Assembly: GCA_030040295.1 (NCBI GenBank)
Contig: JASHTZ010000330.1
Span: 1-11,333, forward strand
Origin: Terriglobia bacterium
Lineage (GTDB): Bacteria; Acidobacteriota; Terriglobia; UBA7540
Reading direction: 5' to 3'
Length of the DNA stretch: 11,333 nucleotides
The translations under genes and the position numbers were made by a program. This document shows positions 6,846-11,333 of this stretch, piece after piece (position 1 is the first letter of the stretch; every line of letters starts with the position of its first letter). The notes beneath the pieces are model-generated. The model had not been told where the DNA came from. It made no database searches and saw nothing but the letters and a program-made list of their open reading frames with translations.

Positions 6846-7538
6846 CTACCCTTTCCTTGCCAGCATACGCACCAGTGGTGCCCTTTCGCCCTGGTCGCCC
6901 CAGTCGGGAAAATCCTGCACTTCCTCGTAGTGGACAATGCGCAGGGAGGGGACAAAGGTTTGCAGCAGGGCATTCACGGGGTAGCCAAGCTGGCCACCGG
7001 ACAGCGAAACTCGTCCAATGTCGCGGCGGAAATGCTCCACCACCAGCAGGCCGCCGGAAGCGAGTCCGCTTGTGAGCGGCGACGCTTGGAACAAAATCAA
7101 GCGCCCCATGTACAGGCCGACAATCAGGTCCCACTTCGCCCGGCCAATGTCGAACGCGGCGATGTCCGACACCACGCAGTTGATCTTCAGGCCCAGCCGC
7201 GCGGCTTGGGCCCGCGCCACCTCAATTCCCTTGTCGGAAATGTCCACGCCGGTCACCTCCCAGCCTAGGCGGGCGAGATAAAGCGAATTCCTTCCTTGCC
7301 CCATCCCCACGTCGAGCGCGCGGCCCGGCTTGCGGCCCTGAATGACCTCTGCCATGAAGCGATTCGGGTAGGTAGGAAGGCGGGAGGTATCCTCCGTGAA
7401 AACTCGATTCCACACCTCGCGATCATCATCGGCAGGTAAAGCTATTTCCGGCGCTGCGGTTGCCATCGCCGCCATGCTGGGAAGGAAGGCAAGAGATCGC
7501 AGCGCCGCTCTCCGATTTGGGTTGGCCGGGTCCTGCAT
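6846..7538 (-). CDS. class I SAM-dependent methyltransferase with Tat-like export leader
   Basis: A 230-residue protein with a Rossmann methyltransferase core: motif I ALDVGMGQGRN at 74-84, the acidic ribose-binding residue D99 in TGVDIS, a D125 in VVSDIAAFD, and a later strand GGLLVVEHF. The target substrate is unknown. The N-terminus is odd for this enzyme class: NRRAALRSLAFLPSMAAMATAAPEIA (residues 8-33) is a twin-arginine followed by a hydrophobic, alanine-rich segment, as in Tat leaders, although the consensus S-R-R-x-F-L-K is not complete. The ATG at 7538 has GAGGG eight bases upstream; an alternative ATG at 7568 lacks a site. It follows the cytochrome gene by 65 bases, third in the superoxide dismutase operon. 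A cytoplasmic enzyme with an unusual N-terminus remains possible. Confidence 0.85.
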   Translation of the reverse strand: MQDPANPNRRAALRSLAFLPSMAAMATAAPEIALPADDDREVWNRVFTEDTSRLPTYPNRFMAEVIQGRKPGRALDVGMGQGRNSLYLARLGWEVTGVDISDKGIEVARAQAARLGLKINCVVSDIAAFDIGRAKWDLIVGLYMGRLILFQASPLTSGLASGGLLVVEHFRRDIGRVSLSGGQLGYPVNALLQTFVPSLRIVHYEEVQDFPDWGDQGERAPLVRMLARKG

Positions 7539-7603
7539 ATTTACACCCTCGCAGGCGCACGGATTCACCTGCGTGCGAATTCCGAATGTGAATGGAACGG
7601 GCG

Positions 7604-8008
7604 CTAATACTTGATCTTGAAGGAGCCGTCCGCGGCCTTTTCGCGATGCATATCATGGCAGCCCCCACAATTGGAGGTGGTTGCCTTGAAGGTGGCCGTG
7701 GCGTCGTCAAACTTGCCCGCTGAGGCCTGCATGGCAATCTTGTTGAACCCCTCGGAGGCGTTCATGGCGAATGTCTTCGCGTCATCAGAGTGCTTCTTCT
7801 CGAAGAACATCTGGACCTGGACAAAATCTGAATGGAGCTTCTTCGCGTCCGCTGCTGCGGCCTCTCCGTTTTTGGCGCCTAGGTTCTTCTTCAAACTTCC
7901 GCAGGTTGCCCCGATGTCTTTCATCCACTTTTGATAATCCATATCGCTTTGGCTCCAGGCAACCACGGCCAGGAGCAAACCGATGCTTAGCAGTGCTGCG
8001 CGCTTCAT
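7604..8008 (-). CDS. exported c'/c556-like monohaem cytochrome
   Basis: A 134-residue protein with a signal peptide (1-20, ending VVAWSQ) and a single C-terminal haem motif CGGCH at 114-118. The body is predicted helical. Length, helical content and a haem motif near the C-terminus fit the four-helix-bundle class II cytochromes (c', c556), which bind NO or act in stress and electron transfer in the periplasm. A further cysteine lies at C36. The ATG at 8008 is preceded by GGAGGAAAA; an ATG five codons upstream (8023) would put that ribosome site inside the gene and is rejected. The gene lies 63 bases after the superoxide dismutase and 65 bases before the methyltransferase, so co-transcription is likely. 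Confidence 0.85.
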   Translation of the reverse strand: MKRAALLSIGLLLAVVAWSQSDMDYQKWMKDIGATCGSLKKNLGAKNGEAAAADAKKLHSDFVQVQMFFEKKHSDDAKTFAMNASEGFNKIAMQASAGKFDDATATFKATTSNCGGCHDMHREKAADGSFKIKY

Positions 8009-8071
8009 TTTTCCTCCATTCACTAGATGACTGAGATTTACAAACCACAGTGACGGCCCAAATGCAGCGTC

Positions 8072-8803
8072 TTACCCCATCGCCTCTCGATATCGCTCGT
8101 TCACCGCCTCCCAATGGATCACGCTGTAGAAAGCGGCAACGTAATCGGGGCGCTTATTCTGGTACTTCAGGTAATAGGCGTGCTCCCAAACGTCGATCCC
8201 GAACAGCGGGTGGTGGCCGGCCGTCAGCAGAGAATCCTGATTGGGGGTGGACTCGATCGTCAATTGTTTCTCCGCATTCAGGCTGAGCCACGCCCAACCG
8301 CTGCCGAAGACGCCCAGCGCAGCTTTGGTGAATTGCTCTTGAAATGACGCGTAACTTCCAAATTTCTGGTCGAGCGCTTTGCCCAGCTCACCTCCCGGCG
8401 CCATGCCGTCGTTCTTGCCCAGCGTCTTCCAGAAGAGGCTGTGATTCGCATGCCCGCCGCCGTTGTTGCGCACTGCCGTGCGAATCTCCTCCGGAACGGC
8501 TGGGAGATTCTTGACCAGCATCTCCACAGATTGCTTGCCGAGCTCCGGGTGAGCGGAAATTGCCTTGTTGAGGTTGTTCACGTAGGCCTGATGATGCTTG
8601 TCGTGATGAATCTCCATGGTCTTGGCGTCGATAAAGGGTTCCAGCGCGTCGAAAGCGTAAGGCAAGGGCGGAAGCGTAAAGGGCCCGGCCGGCGCAGGGG
8701 GATTCTGCGCGCCGGCGCCTTTCTCTAAGGCGGCGCTGGTGACGGCAATCCCCAGGGCGAAGCGATGGAAGAATCCTCTCCGTGAATAATCGATTGAGTT
8801 CAT
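8072..8803 (-). CDS. sodA: Tat-exported manganese-type superoxide dismutase
   Basis: A 243-residue Mn/Fe superoxide dismutase (2 O2- + 2 H+ to H2O2 + O2). Metal ligands by alignment to E. coli SodA are H66 (MEIHHDKHH), H121 (GGHANHSLFW), and D204 and H208 (DVWEHAYY). Q189 in NQDS and the glycines before HANH are the Mn-type arrangement, in contrast to the Fe-type Gln in the N-terminal half. A Tat leader, YSRRGFFHRFALGIAVTSA (residues 6-24), gives an extra N-terminal segment of about 40 residues and predicts a periplasmic enzyme, which is unusual for MnSOD. The ATG at 8803 has GGAGGG six bases upstream; the longer frame from 8836 has no ribosome site and would bury the Tat motif. First gene of its operon, divergent from the sensor kinase, sharing the tandem RegA-type boxes. 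Confidence 0.93.
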   Translation of the reverse strand: MNSIDYSRRGFFHRFALGIAVTSAALEKGAGAQNPPAPAGPFTLPPLPYAFDALEPFIDAKTMEIHHDKHHQAYVNNLNKAISAHPELGKQSVEMLVKNLPAVPEEIRTAVRNNGGGHANHSLFWKTLGKNDGMAPGGELGKALDQKFGSYASFQEQFTKAALGVFGSGWAWLSLNAEKQLTIESTPNQDSLLTAGHHPLFGIDVWEHAYYLKYQNKRPDYVAAFYSVIHWEAVNERYREAMG

Positions 8804-8891
8804 GTTGTGCCCTCCGATTCCCCCCACGATGGCCATATAGCTCTCGTCAACTTGAATTGGCCGTCAGATTTTTCAGCAAACCCCGGCGAGC

Positions 8892-8920
8892 ATCCTAGCG
8901 GTGTGAAACGGTTGTGTCGA
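8892..8920 (-). promoter_or_regulatory. predicted promoter of the sodA operon
   Basis: Minus strand: TCGACA (8920-8915), 17-base spacer, TAGGAT (8897-8892). The -35 matches TTGACA at five of six positions and the -10 matches four of six. As at the TonB-receptor promoter, the -35 begins at the base directly after the RegA-type box, so the two promoters share an identical operator offset. The predicted leader is about 80 bases. Confidence 0.5.
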
Positions 8921-8937
8921 TGCGGCATGTTGTCGCA
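8921..8937. promoter_or_regulatory. RegA/PrrA/ActR-type operator, copy 1 of tandem pair
   Basis: TGCGGCATGTTGTCGCA, 17 bases, fits GCGGC-N5-GTCGC. It directly adjoins copy 2 with no gap, and directly adjoins the predicted -35 of sodA. It lies 117 bases from the sodA start. Confidence 0.8.
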
Positions 8938-8954
8938 TGCGGCAAATTGTCGCA
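8938..8954. promoter_or_regulatory. RegA/PrrA/ActR-type operator, copy 2 of tandem pair
   Basis: TGCGGCAAATTGTCGCA, in the same orientation as copy 1 and immediately after it, so the repeat period is exactly 17 bases. It lies 121 bases from the kinase start, almost mirroring the distance of copy 1 to sodA, so one operator block could serve both divergent promoters, including autoregulation of the two-component pair. Confidence 0.8.
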
Positions 8955-8960
8955 CCCCCT

Positions 8961-8989
8961 TTGGAAAACCGGATTGCCGGGATTATCCT
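8961..8989 (+). promoter_or_regulatory. possible promoter of the regB-regA-like operon
   Basis: Plus strand: TTGGAA (8961-8966), 17-base spacer, TATCCT (8984-8989), each matching consensus at four of six positions. The -35 starts six bases after the tandem operator, unlike the direct abutment on the minus-strand side. Weaker than the other two predicted promoters. Confidence 0.35.
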
Positions 8990-9075
8990 CTGCTGGTTTG
9001 TGTGATACTTGAGGGAATGCGCCAAGCTGGAGGTTCTGTGAGCCGCGCGAAGGACGACCGAAAGCCATAGCCGAT

Positions 9076-10395
9076 ATGCGCGTCTGTGTTACCGAGCATC
9101 GCGACCCCCCCAGGCCTGATTTGCGGCTGAGCGGCGGGCTTGCCCCCGATCTTGCGCTCCCCTGGATTGCCAAACTTCGGGATGGAATGCTCATCGGCCT
9201 GATTTCTCTGGTGCTGATGACGCACTACGTCTTCCACATTGCACTTCCCTTGAAGTGGATTGCCATTCCCCTCGGCCTGTCAACATTGAGCAATGTGGTT
9301 TTGCACCGATTCATCAGCAGTTTCAGCCAGCGCTCAGCCCTTGGGATGCTCCTGGCGTTTGATACAGTCTCCCTGACGGCATTATTGGCGCTGAGCGGGG
9401 GCGCGGCCAATCCTTTCAGCCTTCTGTTCCTGGTTGAAATTACGTTGTCCGCCGTCATGCTGCGCAAGGCCTGGACCTGGATGCTCGGGGGACTCGCCAT
9501 CCTCGGCTTCGCGTCCTTGTTTTGGATGCATGTGAGCATCCCGGTCTTCGAAGGGCATCATGACTCGGGAGAATTTTCCGTTCATTTGGTGGGGATGTGG
9601 ATCGCCTTTTCTGTCGGTGCACTGCTGGTTACAGTCTTCATCGGCAAAGTTTCCGAAGCGCTGCGCCGGCAGGAGTTGGAAGCGCTGGAACTTCAACAGC
9701 GCCTGGCGAGGCACGAACGGCTGGCTTCCATCGCCACGCTGGCGGCGGGCGCCGCGCACGAACTGGGCACACCGCTCGCCACCATCGCCGTGGCCTCGCG
9801 GGATCTCGAGCGGGGCGGAAATGGTTCCGGGGGCGGCGGGCACGTGGGTGATGACGCGCGCTTGATCCGCGCCCAGGTGGAGCGGTGCAGTCAAATTCTG
9901 CGGCAGATGGGCGGCAGCAGCGCCGAGCCGGGCGGCGAGATGCCCTCACTCATCAGTTTGCGGGAGATTTGCAACGAGGTGAAAGGCGGTTTGCCCGGTG
10001 AGAAATCCCCATTGGTGCGCACGGAAGTGGATGAAGACGCTACCGCATTTCTTCCGGTAGGCGCGGCCCGTCAGGCGCTTACTGCGCTAGTCAAGAATGC
10101 TCTGGATTCAAGCCCGCCTGGCCAGTTAGTTTCACTTGTTGCCCAGGCGGGCCCGGAAACAATCCGATTCACCGTTCAGGACTCCGGGTGCGGAATGAGT
10201 CCCGAAATTCTGAACCGCATCGCCGAGCCCTTTTCTACCACCAAGGGAACGGGCGGCGGGTTAGGGCTGGGGACGTTTCTGGCGCGCATGTTCGCCGAGC
10301 GTCTGAATGGCAGCCTGGCGTTTGAGTCGGAGCTGGGGGCCGGAACAAAGGCGATTCTAGAATTACCGCGCACTCAGAATGACGGAAAAGGATAA
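9076..10395 (+). CDS. regB: RegB/PrrB/ActS-type redox sensor histidine kinase
   Basis: A 439-residue membrane histidine kinase that senses redox state and phosphorylates a RegA-type partner. About six membrane segments occupy residues 38-190. GGAANPF (108-114) is the conserved GGxxNPF quinone-binding signature of RegB. The H-box LAAGAAHELGTPLATIAV has phospho-acceptor H228. C271 in QVERCSQIL aligns with the redox-active cysteine of Rhodobacter RegB (C265). The catalytic domain follows: N341 (N-box), D369-G373 (DSGCG), EPFSTTK (384-390), GTGGGLGLG (391-399). A glycine-rich insertion (GGNGSGGGG, 247-255) lies between the two DHp helices. The start at 9076 is the first ATG after an in-frame stop at 9010; its ribosome site is weak, and ATG 9184 just before the first membrane helix is an alternative. 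Divergent from sodA across the tandem operators. Confidence 0.92.
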   Translation: MRVCVTEHRDPPRPDLRLSGGLAPDLALPWIAKLRDGMLIGLISLVLMTHYVFHIALPLKWIAIPLGLSTLSNVVLHRFISSFSQRSALGMLLAFDTVSLTALLALSGGAANPFSLLFLVEITLSAVMLRKAWTWMLGGLAILGFASLFWMHVSIPVFEGHHDSGEFSVHLVGMWIAFSVGALLVTVFIGKVSEALRRQELEALELQQRLARHERLASIATLAAGAAHELGTPLATIAVASRDLERGGNGSGGGGHVGDDARLIRAQVERCSQILRQMGGSSAEPGGEMPSLISLREICNEVKGGLPGEKSPLVRTEVDEDATAFLPVGAARQALTALVKNALDSSPPGQLVSLVAQAGPETIRFTVQDSGCGMSPEILNRIAEPFSTTKGTGGGLGLGTFLARMFAERLNGSLAFESELGAGTKAILELPRTQNDGKG

Positions 10396-10927
10396 GCCGG
10401 CGGTATTGATTGTCGATGACGATGAGGCGTTCCACACGCGCCTGGGCCGCGCGTTTGAAGCACGCGGCTGGGAGGCGCATGCGGCAGCTTCCGGCAAGGA
10501 GGCCTACCTGCGCGCACGCGAGTCAGGCCCTGACCTTGCCATCGTCGATCTGCGGCTGCCGGGTGAATCGGGGCTGGATATTGTCAAAGGCCTGCGGGAA
10601 CTTGACGCCACGGTCTCAATCATCGTGCTCACCGGATACGGCAGTATCGCCACGGCGCTGGAAGCCGTGCGCTTTGGCGCCAACCACTATCTCAGCAAGC
10701 CGGTGGACGCCGACCAGATTCTCGCCACTTATGAATCCATTCGACTCGCGCGTCCGAGCGACGCTCCACCGCCCACCACGGTTCCCAGCCTGGCGCGCGT
10801 GGAATGGGAACATATCCAGCGTGTCCTGACTGATTGCGGCGGCAATGTCTCCCAGGCGGCAAAACTTCCGGGACTGCACCGCCGCTCCCTGCAGCGCAAG
10901 CTCTCGAAGTACCCGCCGCGAGCCTGA
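10379..10927 (+). CDS. regA: RegA/PrrA/ActR-type response regulator
   Basis: A 182-residue response regulator. The receiver domain (residues 7-120) has acidic pocket D13-D15, phospho-acceptor D57 (IVDLRLPG), T85 and K107. A short proline-rich linker (PSDAPPPTTVP) leads to a Fis-type helix-turn-helix at about 139-180, with the block DCGGNVSQAAKL followed by HRRSLQRKLSKYPPR, which is the characteristic RegA/PrrA/ActR DNA-binding end. P164 sits at the turn of the HTH (KLPGLHRR), where Leu or another non-Pro residue is usual. The gene overlaps the kinase by 17 bases, so translational coupling is likely, and no strong ribosome site of its own is seen. In proteobacteria this family controls respiration, cytochromes and redox balance. 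The three GCGGC-N5-GTCGC elements in the window are its probable targets. Confidence 0.93.
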   Translation: MTEKDKPAVLIVDDDEAFHTRLGRAFEARGWEAHAAASGKEAYLRARESGPDLAIVDLRLPGESGLDIVKGLRELDATVSIIVLTGYGSIATALEAVRFGANHYLSKPVDADQILATYESIRLARPSDAPPPTTVPSLARVEWEHIQRVLTDCGGNVSQAAKLPGLHRRSLQRKLSKYPPRA

Positions 10928-11153
10928 ACCATATTGAGGAGCCAAAGAGGGATCGTGTTCTGGCTAAGGATTTCCTTGCGGAGGAAGTTGTATGTCACGA
11001 GATTCGAATGCCGCTTCGCAAAGGTTCAGGGCTATACGACTGCATTCCGGCAGGCTTAAGGCAATGGGTATCGTTCATAGTTAGTGGTGGAGCATCACGA
11101 ATTTCCAGGCTGCGCCTTTGAGGGATGTCGATTGAGAGAGGAATCGCCGGCCT
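10928..11153. other. gene-free stretch downstream of regA
   Basis: About 225 bases. A short plus-strand frame (about 10945-11058) reads GIVFWLRISLRRKLYVTRF and ends at TAA, and might be a gene remnant, but I do not recognise it and it has no clear start. No convincing terminator hairpin is seen after regA. Confidence 0.35.
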
Positions 11154-11333
11154 TCAGCGTGGTTGCACCTCTGGCGGTTGGCTGCTTGCGGGGGCGACCA
11201 CGTAGACGTATTCCAAGATTTGGCTGCCTGTGTTCGCGACAGTATGCCGGGTCAGAGGTTGAATGTAGATGAGTGCAGGCGCAGTGAGGGCTTCGGCGGG
11301 CCCGCCCTAGATGCGTGCTTCGCCGCTCCCAAG
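11154..11333 (-). pseudogene. cupin-domain protein, C-terminal fragment with in-frame stop
   Basis: On the minus strand, one frame running from the window edge to TGA at 11156-11154 reads LGSGEARI, then a TAG stop (11309-11307), then GGPAEALTAPALIYIQPLTR and HTVANTGSQILEYVYVVAPA. The order Gly-rich strand, P-A-L-I-Y-I-Q-P, R-H, N-T-G, L-E-Y-V-Y-V-V-A-P matches the second half of a cupin barrel, in which the His of the second motif ligates metal. No start codon exists between the TAG and the domain, so as it stands this is a broken gene, or the TAG (CAG is one base away) is an error. The N-terminal part lies outside the window. Convergent with regA. Confidence 0.6.

Noticed and set aside
8904..8920. 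Possible degenerate third operator copy ahead of the tandem pair
   Set aside because: Only the right-hand TGTCG resembles the element, out of register; the stretch is better explained as the sodA -35 region.
11236..11250. GCGAC-N5-GCCGG, one base away from the inverted RegA-type element
   Set aside because: It lies inside the codons of the cupin His motif (TRHTVAN), lacks the outer T/A bases, and is not near a promoter; best explained by coding sequence.
1..11333. CRISPR arrays, tRNA or rRNA genes, insertion-sequence ends
   Set aside because: No regularly spaced repeats, cloverleaf or rRNA-like stretch, transposase frame or paired terminal repeats were found by reading both strands.

Overview
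The window looks like an accessory island of a Gram-negative bacterium, most likely an acidobacterium. This is an inference from protein style: a TonB-dependent receptor with an N-terminal carboxypeptidase-regulatory-like domain, an Asp-box propeller protein, Tat-exported enzymes, and a MobF-type relaxase tail. No rRNA or marker gene confirms the taxon.

Layout. Positions 2-609 (+) hold the C-terminal end of a MobF/TraI-type relaxase-helicase, broken by one frameshift. Positions 610-967 hold nothing recognisable. Positions 968-8803 are one long run of minus-strand genes. In order of transcription they are: Tat-exported Mn-type superoxide dismutase (8803-8072), a c'/c556-like monohaem cytochrome (8008-7604), a methyltransferase with a Tat-like leader (7538-6846), a TonB-dependent receptor (6746-4227), an Asp-box 'sialidase-like' propeller with a His/Met-rich N-terminus (3931-2702), a truncated and frameshifted PepSY-family membrane protein (2677-2208), a CusF-SCO1 copper lipoprotein (2208-1312) and a small cytochrome c (1315-968). 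The last three are joined by TGATG and ATGA overlaps. Divergent from the superoxide dismutase, on the plus strand, is a RegB/PrrB-type redox sensor kinase (9076-10395), overlapped by its RegA/PrrA-type regulator (10379-10927). The window ends in a minus-strand cupin-domain fragment with an in-frame stop.

The main observation is regulatory. The 17-bp element TGCGGC-N5-GTCGCA occurs three times, only in the two intergenic spaces where promoters are expected. Two copies lie head to tail between the superoxide dismutase and kinase genes, and one lies upstream of the TonB receptor. The form GCGGC-N5-GTCGC is the published type of RegA/PrrA/ActR binding site, and a RegA-type protein is encoded alongside. 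At both minus-strand promoters the element directly abuts a plausible -35 hexamer. I infer a self-contained redox regulon: RegBA senses quinone/thiol redox state and controls (i) itself, (ii) an exported oxidative-stress set (MnSOD, cytochrome, methyltransferase) and (iii) an outer-membrane-to-cytochrome set with strong copper signatures (TonB receptor, His/Met-rich propeller, CusF-SCO, cytochrome c). In Rhodobacter the SCO homologue (senC/prrC) sits within the reg/prr locus. Here an SCO gene lies in a target operon instead.

Mobile or decaying genes flank the island on both sides (relaxase tail, cupin fragment), and one gene inside it (PepSY) is also broken. Two of the breaks look like one-base losses in short G runs, so assembly error has to be weighed against real decay.
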